A stretch of 49,940 bases of DNA from Synergistales bacterium. Its GTDB lineage: Bacteria; Synergistota; Synergistia; Synergistales; Aminiphilaceae. The first letter of the stretch is position 1, and each line of letters starts with the position of its first letter. Where the stretch lies: the NCBI GenBank assembly GCA_021736445.1, contig JAIPGA010000009.1, positions 1 through 49,940 on the forward strand. Reading direction: 5' to 3'. Made by a program: the position numbers and the translations under genes. Positions 15,666 through 23,692 of this stretch are shown one piece after another. Below the pieces are notes generated by a model, which worked only from the letters and a program-made list of their open reading frames with translations, did no database searches and was not told where the DNA came from.

Positions 15666-16689
15666 CAGCCATCCCCTCCCGCACACTCGTCCAGGCCTGC
15701 CCAAGCACCCTCTCTACCTGACGTGCAGCCTGTTGCGGATCAACGGAGGCGCTCTGCGGATTTGGAAGCGCCCCACGCCCTTCCCAGAGCGGTATTCCAC
15801 AGCTCCCGGCCAGGGCACGCACCTTGGGGTCATAGGGAAGGACTGTCACCGGACGGGCGCACAGCACCGAAAAGAGCACAAAGTGCAATCGCATCCCCGC
15901 CGCTCTGTCACCCATCGCCCATATCCCGGCAATCTCCTCCGGCCCGCGCACCGACTCGATCGTCTCGACGGAAAGCCGCCCTTCATCGGCGAAACGTTCC
16001 ATCAACGCCGCATCCTCCGGCGACAGCGCCACGGCGACAAGAGACAGTCCACACTCTTTCGCGTACCGCTCCACCACATCGGCGCACAGGGCCTCGTACC
16101 GCCCGTCCCAGGGGCGCAGATTGACCAGCAGGTTTCCCCTGTCCGCCTCGCCCCGGTCCATCGCCCCCAGCAGAAACGCAGGATCGGGAGCCAGCTCCCC
16201 GCTCATTCCCATGGACGCAAGCAGCTCCAGAGAGGGGCGATCCCGGACACACCGGGGACTGCAGGAAACGAGGGTTCCCCTGGCAAGCCACCGCCCCAGC
16301 CGGCTCCGCAAGGGGCCGATGGACTGCCCGAAAACCCACGGACGGCACCCTGCCCTCCGGGCCAGACGAACGACCCCCCAATAGTAGAGGCAGGAGCGGA
16401 CGCTGGTGGCATCCTGCAGGAGTCCGCCGCCGCCCAGCAGAAGCGTCCGGCTCGAACGGAGCGCCTTCCACACCTCCCGGGGACGCCACCTGTTGACGGC
16501 CGCGACACCGAACCGTTGGGAGATCGCCCCGGGGTCGGCGCTCAGAACACACTGTCTGCGGCGGGGAATCCCCAGCCGTTCCAGCCCGCCGGTGAGCGTC
16601 GCCGCCAGCACCTCGTCGCCGAGGTTGCCGAAACCGTAGTAGCCGCAGAGGGCGACATCAAAGGAACGACGCTTGCGGGGCATGAGCAC
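15655..16689 (-). CDS. csaB: Polysaccharide pyruvyl transferase CsaB
   Basis: Pyruvylates a secondary cell-wall polysaccharide, the modification recognised by S-layer-homology (SLH) domains. The 344-aa protein begins with the family signature LCGYYGFGNLGDEV (about 14-27) and contains LLLGGGGLLQDATS, the FGQSIGPLRSRLG segment and DPAFLL, all CsaB features. GTG 16689 (or ATG 16683) follows the DUF5693 stop by three bases. Neighbouring uppP and DUF5693 fit an envelope polymer role, and the gene predicts that the organism has SLH-anchored surface proteins. Confidence 0.9.
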   Translation of the reverse strand: MLMPRKRRSFDVALCGYYGFGNLGDEVLAATLTGGLERLGIPRRRQCVLSADPGAISQRFGVAAVNRWRPREVWKALRSSRTLLLGGGGLLQDATSVRSCLYYWGVVRLARRAGCRPWVFGQSIGPLRSRLGRWLARGTLVSCSPRCVRDRPSLELLASMGMSGELAPDPAFLLGAMDRGEADRGNLLVNLRPWDGRYEALCADVVERYAKECGLSLVAVALSPEDAALMERFADEGRLSVETIESVRGPEEIAGIWAMGDRAAGMRLHFVLFSVLCARPVTVLPYDPKVRALAGSCGIPLWEGRGALPNPQSASVDPQQAARQVERVLGQAWTSVREGMADGG

Positions 16690-16692
16690 CGG

Positions 16693-18606
16693 TCAATTCA
16701 GAATCGGCCGTTGCCAGCGCCGCCACAGCGGCAGTGCGATCCACCACAGCACAGCCGCCAGGAGCAGCCCCAGCAGGACACCGGAGACCACACCGTTGCC
16801 CACCCGCCAGAGGGTAAAGTACAGCGGCGTGTGGAAGTGGCAGAAGCTGTTCACCGCCGAGGCAAAGGCGAAGACAGACACCACGCGGAAGACCTCCCGG
16901 TAGCGCGGCCAGAGATCCTTGCGTCGGAAGAGGTACCAGAGCACCAGCGCAGGGTAGCCCAGGAAGAGCTCCTTGTTCCTCGGCCGGGCCACCAGCAGCT
17001 GCTCCAGTTTCTCGCGAACCGTCACTTCCCATCCCGGAACGAGCGAGACGTTCCCGCTCCGGAGCACCAGGAAGGCCACGCCTCCCAGCAGGGCACCCAG
17101 CAGCACGAATTCGCCCCACACAGGCGGCCGGGACAGCACATGCCCCAGCGATTCCGGGTGGATGCGCCGTTTCAGATCCGAAAAGAGCACCAGCAGAGGA
17201 GGCAACAGCAGCGTCAGTTTGACCCCCGAGAAGGTGCGCAGTCGCAGCATATACTCCGGCACCCCGAAGAAGGCCGCCACCGTACAGCCTCCCACCAGGA
17301 GGACCACCATCGCCATGGACAAGGCCAGGGTCGGTCGGCGCCACCCGTCGAGGGCGAAGAGCGCAGCCTCGGCGGCCACCAGGGCTGTGGCCAGTGCACC
17401 GACGAGCTTCGCCGCCTGACTGTTGTTGTAGACCGCCAGCCCCAGTCCGGCGGCGATAACCAGCAACACCACAAACCCGCCGATCTGGAGCGGCTCCCGT
17501 TCGGTCATGGCATTGCGCCAGAGATACTCCATGGAGCAGAAAATCAGCACCACAGCCAGGGCGACGGCTGCAAGCAGTGAAGTGGAACGATCCTGCAGGG
17601 TCTCCGGCCAGGCGGAAACGTAGCCACCTGCCTCCAGCTCCCCCGTGACGGCGGCGATATCCTCGGCGAATCGATCCAGACGCTCCCCCGAAGCGATGGC
17701 GTAGGGACGCATCAGCAACAGACGCACCGAACGTTCCCGGGCGGCGCGGATCATCCGCTCCACCAGATCCCGGCGTCCCAGCCTGCGGCTCAGCACCTCC
17801 TCTTCGGTGACGCTGTGCAGGGGAAGCACCCGGGGATAGCCGCTCCATACCAGGGAATTCGCTCCCCACTGGCGGGAAAACTCCACGCCGGCCACGGCGA
17901 CCCCGATCTCCCCGGCCATGCGACCCAGAGCGGCGGCATGGGGGTAACCGGCCGCAACGGCACCGGCCGGAGCGAGACAGCGGATCCCCTCGTAGCGATT
18001 GCAGAGATCACGTATCTGTCGCACCACGGCGTCGGTGGGGACACCGGCGGTCTGCATCGGACGATAGATCACCGGGACATCCAAATCCGCGCACTGCCGG
18101 AGCCCGGCGATATCGGGGAGCACCCCCGCTTCCAGAAGCATCCTGTAGGAAAAGGGGAGGATGAAGGCCTGCCCCCCCTCAAAGGGCAATTCCCGGAGCG
18201 CCGGGAACTTCATCTCCAGATACCGTCGCACCTGAGGCAGGAGTGCCTCTGTTTCCTCCGGAACGGTCACCACGGCCCGATCGCTCATGCCGGGCTGTTC
18301 GTGGTCGGGCAAGGCGGGTGCTACCCTGCTGTAGGGATCAAAGCGGATCGGCAGTGCCCCCCGCTGGAGCTCCCGGCCCGTGAGCTCGTAGACATTGAGC
18401 CCCTCCAGGCCTGCATCCTCCAGCTTGCGGTAGGTCTCCGGAAGAGAGAGCCCTTCCTCGGAACCCATCTCCCGGAGATCCTTCAGATCCGCCACCACCG
18501 CCACCTGCATATGGTCGCCCTCTTCCTGCCAACGCTGCAGCAGCGCAGGCAGCGACAGGAGCAGGGCAAGCCCAAGGGCCAGGAAAAACAACACTCGTCT
18601 GTTCAT
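16693..18606 (-). CDS. DUF5693 family membrane protein
   Basis: A 637-aa membrane protein of the DUF5693 type, often encoded next to csaB. It has an N-terminal membrane segment (7-23), an extracytoplasmic domain (about 30-345) resembling a polysaccharide deacetylase-like barrel in layout, and around eight hydrophobic segments from about 345 to 630. No biochemical function is established. ATG 18606 overlaps the maf stop (ATGA) and its own stop is three bases before csaB, so it is coupled to both. Association with CsaB suggests assembly or export of pyruvylated cell-wall polymer, which is inference. Confidence 0.8.
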   Translation of the reverse strand: MNRRVLFFLALGLALLLSLPALLQRWQEEGDHMQVAVVADLKDLREMGSEEGLSLPETYRKLEDAGLEGLNVYELTGRELQRGALPIRFDPYSRVAPALPDHEQPGMSDRAVVTVPEETEALLPQVRRYLEMKFPALRELPFEGGQAFILPFSYRMLLEAGVLPDIAGLRQCADLDVPVIYRPMQTAGVPTDAVVRQIRDLCNRYEGIRCLAPAGAVAAGYPHAAALGRMAGEIGVAVAGVEFSRQWGANSLVWSGYPRVLPLHSVTEEEVLSRRLGRRDLVERMIRAARERSVRLLLMRPYAIASGERLDRFAEDIAAVTGELEAGGYVSAWPETLQDRSTSLLAAVALAVVLIFCSMEYLWRNAMTEREPLQIGGFVVLLVIAAGLGLAVYNNSQAAKLVGALATALVAAEAALFALDGWRRPTLALSMAMVVLLVGGCTVAAFFGVPEYMLRLRTFSGVKLTLLLPPLLVLFSDLKRRIHPESLGHVLSRPPVWGEFVLLGALLGGVAFLVLRSGNVSLVPGWEVTVREKLEQLLVARPRNKELFLGYPALVLWYLFRRKDLWPRYREVFRVVSVFAFASAVNSFCHFHTPLYFTLWRVGNGVVSGVLLGLLLAAVLWWIALPLWRRWQRPILN

Positions 18607-19232
18607 GCTTCACTCCTCCCGGCGGCCAACTGCCATGCCAGGCTATATCCCGCCTGCTCCAGCAGACGGCTGGCCACAGCCAACGGCAGACCCACCACAT
18701 TGTAAAAACACCCTGACAGCGACTCCACGAGAAGGCCCCCGAGAGCCTGTATCCCATAGGCGCCGGCCTTGTCGAAGGGTTCGCCGCTCGCTACGTAGGC
18801 AGCAAGCGCCGCTTCCGGGAGATGGCGGAAACGGACCAGGGTCTCGCCATAGTCCGACCGCATCCTTCCGTCGGCTCCGATCACCGCAACACCGGTAACG
18901 ACGCGGTGTTCCGCTCCGTTCAATCGCCGCAGCATCGCCAGCGCCTCGCTCCTCTCCACGGGCTTCCCCAGGAGCTCTTCTCTCCAGATCACCATCGTAT
19001 CGGCGGCCAGGACGGGGCGGAGGGTGTTCCCGGCGGCGACCTGCTCAGCCTTCACACGCGCCAGACGGACCGCCGCGTCGACGGGAGCCTCTGTCGGAGC
19101 GGTGCTCTCGTCGATCCCCGCAGGCTGCACCGCCACGGTCCATCCGAGCCGCTCCAGAAGCTCCGCCCGCCTCGGGCTGGCCGAGGCCAGCAACAGCGGC
19201 CGCCCGCCGCCGGGACTCATCGACTCAGCCAT
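18603..19232 (-). CDS. maf: Maf-like nucleotide pyrophosphatase
   Basis: Nucleoside triphosphate pyrophosphatase of the Maf/YhdE family, hydrolysing non-canonical or modified NTPs and linked to septum regulation. The core motif LLLASASPRRAELL appears within the first 25 residues, followed by ESTAPTEAPVDAAVRLARVKA, VLAADTMVIWREELLGKP with the catalytic Asp, and KAGAYGIQALGGLLVESLSG. The open frame extends further upstream through the DUF4321 gene in another frame, so the start must be internal: ATG 19232, or ATG 19220 which forms ATGA with the DUF4321 stop. Length about 209 aa is normal. Confidence 0.9.
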   Translation of the reverse strand: MAESMSPGGGRPLLLASASPRRAELLERLGWTVAVQPAGIDESTAPTEAPVDAAVRLARVKAEQVAAGNTLRPVLAADTMVIWREELLGKPVERSEALAMLRRLNGAEHRVVTGVAVIGADGRMRSDYGETLVRFRHLPEAALAAYVASGEPFDKAGAYGIQALGGLLVESLSGCFYNVVGLPLAVASRLLEQAGYSLAWQLAAGRSEA

Positions 19233-19450
19233 ATGCCGACCACCGCCCCGATCAGGGTTCCCAGGTTGACCCGGAAGGAGATGGAGAGACCGCACCGCAT
19301 AAAGACGAGGTCCAGTTCCCGGAGGTCGAACCCCACTGCGGGCAGGGGCGAGAAGTAGGGGAAGAGCAGCCCCAGGCGATGGAGCAGCAATCCGGCGAGG
19401 GTTCCCAGAACAATGCAGACCACAATGACCAACCAACGTTTCGTTCGCAC
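19217..19450 (-). CDS. DUF4321 small membrane protein
   Basis: A 77-aa protein with two membrane segments (about 6-26 and 58-75) separated by a hydrophilic stretch with LRELDLVF. The layout and sequence match DUF4321, small inner-membrane proteins of unknown function often found between uppP-type and maf genes. ATG 19450 lies 13 bp after uppP and the 3' end overlaps the maf start, so it is part of the envelope operon. Confidence 0.75.
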   Translation of the reverse strand: MRTKRWLVIVVCIVLGTLAGLLLHRLGLLFPYFSPLPAVGFDLRELDLVFMRCGLSISFRVNLGTLIGAVVGIWLSR

Positions 19451-19463
19451 AGGCAGCGTCCTT

Positions 19464-20270
19464 TCATCGCATGACGGACATCGCCAGAGCCAGGCCGCCT
19501 ATGGCAAAACAGTACCACGCAAAGCCGCCCCATCGCCCGCCGATGACAACCTTGCGGAGCACCATCAGGGAAAACAGTCCCGACACCAGGGCAATCACGG
19601 CACCCGCTATCCAGCCGGAAGGCAGGCTCGCCACAAAACCGCTCACCCCGGCGGTGTCGGTCAGTTCGAGCAACAAACCGCCCGCAATGGCGGGCAGAGA
19701 GAGCAAAAAGGAAAACCGGAAGGCGTCGTCCCGCCGGACACCCAGAAAGAGGGCCGTGACGATGGTGATCCCCGAACGGGAGATGCCGGGTATGACGGCG
19801 AATCCCTGGACCAGTCCGACCACAAGGCCAACTACCAGACCGATCCGCCCGGCTCCGGAGGACGGGGACAACCGGCTCCCTGCAAGCAGCACCGCCCCTG
19901 TACCGAGCAAGGCGGCTCCGATGGCCGCGAGACTGCCGATCCACACCTCGACAAAGGGTTTCAGAGCGATGCCCACGACTCCCGTCACCACCGTGCCGGC
20001 AAGGATCGCCCATCCCATCCGCCAGCCTTCGGAGTCCCTTGCCCCGGAACCTCCGAAACCGGAGCCCCACTGCACCGCCAGAGCGATCAGGTCCCTACGG
20101 AAATAGAGGATTGTCGCGGTCATCGTCGCGACATGCAGGAGGATATCGAAGGAGAGAGGGGGCTCCGACCAGCGCAACAACACCTGGGCCAGCCCCAGAT
20201 GACCGGAACTGCTGACAGGCAGGAACTCCGTAAGCCCCTGCACCAGACCAAGCAATGAGGATTCTATCAC
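19464..20270 (-). CDS. uppP: Undecaprenyl-diphosphatase (BacA type)
   Basis: Membrane phosphatase that recycles undecaprenyl diphosphate to the monophosphate carrier needed for peptidoglycan and wall polymer synthesis. The 268-aa polytopic protein has the BacA signatures LTEFLPVSSSGHL (13-25) and IPGISRSGITI with the catalytic Glu/Ser/Arg region, and about eight hydrophobic segments. The start is GTG 20270 because the first codons MIESSLLGLVQG are the normal family N terminus. It begins 60 bp after rnj and leads the envelope genes. Confidence 0.94.
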   Translation of the reverse strand: MIESSLLGLVQGLTEFLPVSSSGHLGLAQVLLRWSEPPLSFDILLHVATMTATILYFRRDLIALAVQWGSGFGGSGARDSEGWRMGWAILAGTVVTGVVGIALKPFVEVWIGSLAAIGAALLGTGAVLLAGSRLSPSSGAGRIGLVVGLVVGLVQGFAVIPGISRSGITIVTALFLGVRRDDAFRFSFLLSLPAIAGGLLLELTDTAGVSGFVASLPSGWIAGAVIALVSGLFSLMVLRKVVIGGRWGGFAWYCFAIGGLALAMSVMR

Positions 20271-20330
20271 CGGCGATCCACTCCATAACGTCTGTGCTGG
20301 ATTTGTGCTTGCGTACGAACAGTGTCGATG

Positions 20331-22070
20331 CTACTCCTTCACCACGGAAATCATAGGCATCACGAGCGGATTGGAACGCGCGTTCTTGCGCAACAGGGAG
20401 CGCAGTCTTCCCCGCACCTCCTCGGCGAGCAGCTCGGGGGAGCGATCCTTTCGTTCGGCCACCCGGCCGACCTCCCGGGTCACGGACTCCTCGAGCATCT
20501 CGTAGAGCTCCCTGGCATCCCCCTTGTGGACATATCCGCGGCTTTCGAACCGCGGTGTGCTCTTGAGTCGCAACTGTCTGTCCACAGCAATGGAAACCAC
20601 AATGACCCCGTCTTCGGAGAGATCCCGCCGCTCTTTGAGGAGACTGTCTTCCATCTCGCCCAACGCCTTCCCGTCCACCAGGATAGCGCCTGCGGGCACC
20701 GTCTGCTTGACACCGGCGCGTTTTCCGGTGATCCGCAACACATCGCCGGCCCGCATGACAAAGGCGTGTTTCGCAGACACCCCCACCTCTTCGGCCAGCT
20801 GTGCGTGCCGCACCTGATGACGGTACTCGCCGTGGATCGGCACGAAGAAATCGGGACGAACCATGCTGAGCATCATTTTCAGCTCCTCCCGGGCGGCGTG
20901 GCCGGAGACATGGATCTCCTTGTTCTCCTCGTAGATCACCTCGCAGCCACAGGCGAAGAGCCTGTTGATCGTCCGGCTGACCAGCTTTTCGTTGCCCGGG
21001 ATGGGGGTAGCGTTCACCACAACCAGATCCTTGGATCCGACGTTGAGATGGCGGTGCTCCCCCTTGCTCATCAACACCAGCCCCGAGAAGGGTTCTCCCT
21101 GGCTGCCGGTGGTCAGGACCGCCGTTCTGTTGGGAGGGTGGTTGTTGGCCTCGTGCATAGGGAGAAACATGCTGTCGTCCACGTTGAGATAGCCCAGCTC
21201 CCGGGCGAGCTCCACGTTTCTGATCATGCTGCGCCCCATCAGGGCCACCTTTCTGTTGAACTGGGCCGCGGTGTCGAAGACCTGCTGGACCCGATGCAGA
21301 TTGCTGGCGAAGGAGGCCATGATGATCCGCCTGGACCGGTGCAGCCGGAAAATCCGCTCCAGTGTCCGTCCCACCACACGCTCCGAAGGGGTGAATCCGC
21401 TCCGTTCCACATTGGTGGAATCGGAGAGCATCAGCATGACACCCTCGTTGCCCAGCTCCGCGAAGGTGCTGTAGTCGGTGATGCGGCCGTCGATGGGCGT
21501 GGGATCAAGCTTGAAATCCCCCGTATGGACCACCTTGCCGAGAGGCGTATCGATCGCCAGCCCCACACCGTCGGGAATAGAGTGGCACACCGAGATGAAC
21601 CGGATACCGAAGACGCCGAGCTGGATGGTATCGTTGGCGCTGATCTCGTGCATTTCTGCTTTGTATCGGGGAATGGCCTCCTCGAACTTGCTGCGCACCA
21701 GTCCCAGGGTGAGCTTGGTACCGTAGATGGGACAGTCGATCTTGGGAAGCACAAAGGGCAATGCACCGATATGGTCTTCGTGGCCATGGGTCAGCACAAG
21801 CCCCCTGATCCGATGTTTGTTTTTCTCCAGGTAGGTGATATCGGGGATCACGTAGTCGATCCCCAGCATGTCCTCGTCGGGGAACATCAATCCCGAATCA
21901 ATGATCATGATGTCCTCCCCGTATTCGAGGAGGTACATATTCTTCCCGATCTCCCCGACTCCTCCCAGCGGAATGAAGCGCAGCTCCTCCTGCTGCTTGC
22001 TCCGCGACGAACGACGGCTCTTCTTGCTCTTCGATCCAGTCTGTGTATTCTGTTCGCTCTGCTTCTTCAT
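20331..22070 (-). CDS. rnj: Ribonuclease J
   Basis: Metallo-beta-lactamase/beta-CASP ribonuclease with endo- and 5'-3' exonuclease activity, central to RNA turnover where RNase E is absent. The 579-aa protein has a Lys/Ser-rich N-terminal extension (1-28), the zinc motif THGHEDH (94-100), SDSTNVERSGFTPSE, the beta-CASP PVHGEYRH segment and a C-terminal domain ending KNARSNPLVMPMISV. ATG 22070 has GGAGG six bases upstream. It is the first gene of the superoperon and is preceded by a consensus promoter and a leader hairpin (22146-22175). Confidence 0.95.
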   Translation of the reverse strand: MKKQSEQNTQTGSKSKKSRRSSRSKQQEELRFIPLGGVGEIGKNMYLLEYGEDIMIIDSGLMFPDEDMLGIDYVIPDITYLEKNKHRIRGLVLTHGHEDHIGALPFVLPKIDCPIYGTKLTLGLVRSKFEEAIPRYKAEMHEISANDTIQLGVFGIRFISVCHSIPDGVGLAIDTPLGKVVHTGDFKLDPTPIDGRITDYSTFAELGNEGVMLMLSDSTNVERSGFTPSERVVGRTLERIFRLHRSRRIIMASFASNLHRVQQVFDTAAQFNRKVALMGRSMIRNVELARELGYLNVDDSMFLPMHEANNHPPNRTAVLTTGSQGEPFSGLVLMSKGEHRHLNVGSKDLVVVNATPIPGNEKLVSRTINRLFACGCEVIYEENKEIHVSGHAAREELKMMLSMVRPDFFVPIHGEYRHQVRHAQLAEEVGVSAKHAFVMRAGDVLRITGKRAGVKQTVPAGAILVDGKALGEMEDSLLKERRDLSEDGVIVVSIAVDRQLRLKSTPRFESRGYVHKGDARELYEMLEESVTREVGRVAERKDRSPELLAEEVRGRLRSLLRKNARSNPLVMPMISVVKE

Positions 22071-22145
22071 GGAACCTCCAGTATCTATGTGTGATTCGTT
22101 TTTCGCATCCGAGACAGCGTATCATCCCGCCAACGACACAACGAC

Positions 22146-22175
22146 TCAAGGGGCAGCCCCGAAGGCGCCCCTTGA
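22146..22175 (-). promoter_or_regulatory. Stem-loop in the rnj mRNA leader
   Basis: Inverted repeat TCAAGGGGC / GCCCCTTGA (22146-22154 with 22167-22175) with an inner GCC-GGC stem closing a five-base loop and one bulged base, so about 12 pairs. It lies between the rnj promoter and start codon, near the 5' end of the expected transcript, and has no U tract, so it is more likely a leader element than a terminator. Confidence 0.5.
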
Positions 22176-22187
22176 CAGAACAGATTC

Positions 22188-22216
22188 ATAGTACTGTCCG
22201 GGAAACCGCGGGTCAA
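22188..22216 (-). promoter_or_regulatory. Predicted promoter of rnj and the envelope operon
   Basis: Minus-strand TTGACC (22211-22216), 17-bp spacer, TACTAT (22188-22193). The predicted transcript starts near 22180, leaving a leader of about 110 bases before rnj. No other strong promoter was noticed between here and rimI, so it may drive up to 15 genes. Confidence 0.6.
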
Positions 22217-22354
22217 GGAAGGCGGGCACTCTCCTTTACAAAATTCGGGGAGAGATGCCCGGTACCAACTTTTTTCTCTCCATGGGTTGCACACTCCGCA
22301 AAGGCATGATAGTATATTTCGCGCTCTAGGGGCAAGAAAAAAGATGAACGGCAC

Positions 22355-22429
22355 TGGGGTATGGTCTAATTGGCAGGACGCCTGACTCTGGATCAGGTAG
22401 TCGTGGTTCGAGTCCACGTACCCCAGCCA
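22355..22429 (+). tRNA. tRNA-Gln (anticodon CTG)
   Basis: Acceptor TGGGGTA pairs with TACCCCA (22419-22425), with U1 typical of tRNA-Gln; anticodon stem CCTGA/TCAGG encloses CTCTGGA, giving CTG. T-arm GGTTCGAGTCC is canonical and CCA is encoded (22427-22429). Confidence 0.96.
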
Positions 22430-22439
22430 GATTTTGAGT

Positions 22440-22515
22440 GGTCCCTTCGTCTAGTGGTCTAGGACGGCGGGTTCTCAGCCCGTTAACAGGGGTTCGAATC
22501 CCCTAGGGACTGCCA
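22440..22515 (+). tRNA. tRNA-Glu (anticodon CTC)
   Basis: Eleven-base spacing after tRNA-Gln. Acceptor GGTCCCT pairs with AGGGACT (one G-U), D-arm GTCTAGTGGTCTAGGAC, anticodon loop TTCTCAG giving CTC, T-arm GGGGTTCGAATCCCC, encoded CCA (22513-22515). Closely matches the bacterial tRNA-Glu pattern; cotranscribed with tRNA-Gln. Confidence 0.96.
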
Positions 22516-22522
22516 GGTTTCG

Positions 22523-22549
22523 AGCGGCGGCTTGCGAGCCGCCGCTTTT
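22523..22549 (+). terminator. Terminator after tRNA-Gln/tRNA-Glu
   Basis: Ten-base perfect stem AGCGGCGGCT/AGCCGCCGCT around a TGCG loop followed by TTTT, eight bases after the tRNA-Glu CCA. It ends 25 bp before lspA, so lspA must rely on read-through or on a promoter inside this short interval. Confidence 0.85.
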
Positions 22550-22574
22550 CCTATCTTCGAACAATCGCGAAGGG

Positions 22575-23123
22575 ATGGAGCCGATGCCCCTCTTCCCTGT
22601 TTCGAACCCGGAAGCACCGCCACATCTGTCCCGCTACCAGAGAGCGCTGCTGCTCCTGCCGCTGTTGGCGGATCAGGCGAGCAAACTGCTGGCAAGCAGG
22701 CTGCTGGCCTCGTCGTCCTACCCGGCGTCCGGGAACGCTCTGGTGTTTGCGCTGCACCACAACAGCGGCGCCGCCTTCTCCCTCTTTCACAACCCCGACA
22801 GCCCCCTGTTCCTCGCCGCGGCGACCGCAATCCCCCTCCTGCTCGTCACCTATCTGATCCGGACCCGCACAGGCCGGCTCCCCTCCGGGCTCCTGCTGCT
22901 CTGGGGAGGGGCGCTGGGGAACATGGCCGACAGGCTCTTCCGGGGGTATGTGGTGGATTTTATCGCTCTCAACATCCCCTGGAGCGGCTTCCTCTACTTC
23001 AACCTCGCCGATCTCTGGATCATTGCGGGATCCCTGGCTCTCGTCCTCCCCTTTGTTCTGCCCTCCCCAAAAACGTGGAATGATACCAATTCGGAGAGAA
23101 AAAGGCACCAATCGGACATGTAA
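22575..23123 (+). CDS. lspA: Lipoprotein signal peptidase (signal peptidase II)
   Basis: Membrane aspartyl peptidase that removes signal peptides from diacylglyceryl prolipoproteins. The 182-aa protein has four hydrophobic segments and the family motifs DQASKLLA (33-40), HNSGAAFSLF (62-71), GGALGNMADRLFRGYVVDFI with catalytic Asp128, and FNLADLWI with catalytic Asp146. The N terminus is ambiguous: ATG 22575 or ATG 22584, since the GAAGGG purine stretch directly abuts the first. It lies directly after a tRNA terminator and upstream of ybaK and tex in the same direction. Confidence 0.93.
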   Translation: MEPMPLFPVSNPEAPPHLSRYQRALLLLPLLADQASKLLASRLLASSSYPASGNALVFALHHNSGAAFSLFHNPDSPLFLAAATAIPLLLVTYLIRTRTGRLPSGLLLLWGGALGNMADRLFRGYVVDFIALNIPWSGFLYFNLADLWIIAGSLALVLPFVLPSPKTWNDTNSERKRHQSDM

Positions 23124-23203
23124 CGGCATTGCGCGGATATGCTATCCTTAATCCACCCAATGCAGGCGCTGTGTACTGTTGCCGCCGAGAGGTGATCAAA
23201 AAT

Positions 23204-23692
23204 ATGAAAAAAACGAACGCTCTTCGCTTTCTGGAAAAACAGGGCATCCCTTTCACATTGCGAAGCTATGAGGTAGACCCCGACAATGTCGGCGCCGATT
23301 ATGTGGCCGCGCAGATCGGCATACCCATCGAACGGGCCTGCAAAACCCTCGCCACCAGAGCCGACAGGGAAACGGTGCTGCTTGCCGGTCTGCCGGGCCA
23401 TGCCGAGCTGGACCGGAAGAAGCTGGCCGCCTTGAGCGGACACAAGAAGGTGGAGATGCTGCCCCTCCGGGAGGTGGAGCAGGTGACGGGGTATATCCGC
23501 GGCGGCGTCTCGCCGATCGGATGCAAACGGGTCTTCCCTGTCTACCTGGAGGCCTCCCTCCTGCAGCACGAGACCATCTGTGTCAGCGCCGGCAGGCGGG
23601 GACTCCAGATCGTCCTGGCCCCGCAGGCTCTGGTCGACCTGCTCGGTGCGATCACCGGGGATATCTGCAAGTCCGCTGGAGCAGCACAATGA
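23204..23692 (+). CDS. ybaK: Aminoacyl-tRNA deacylase YbaK (Cys-tRNA(Pro) type)
   Basis: Editing-domain protein that hydrolyses mischarged aminoacyl-tRNA, in the classical case Cys-tRNA(Pro). The 162-aa product contains the family features KTLATRA with the conserved Lys, LLAGLPGHAELDRKKLAAL, and YIRGGVSPIGCKRVFPVYLE (GGxSPxG motif). ATG 23204 is preceded by GAGAGGTGAT; the open frame continues upstream but lacks a better site. Its stop overlaps the start of tex (ATGA), so they are coupled. Confidence 0.9.
   Translation: MKKTNALRFLEKQGIPFTLRSYEVDPDNVGADYVAAQIGIPIERACKTLATRADRETVLLAGLPGHAELDRKKLAALSGHKKVEMLPLREVEQVTGYIRGGVSPIGCKRVFPVYLEASLLQHETICVSAGRRGLQIVLAPQALVDLLGAITGDICKSAGAAQ

Noticed and set aside
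20322-22094. 590-aa plus-strand frame
   Set aside because: Antisense shadow of rnj; long open frames opposite real genes are common at this GC content and the product has no recognisable features.
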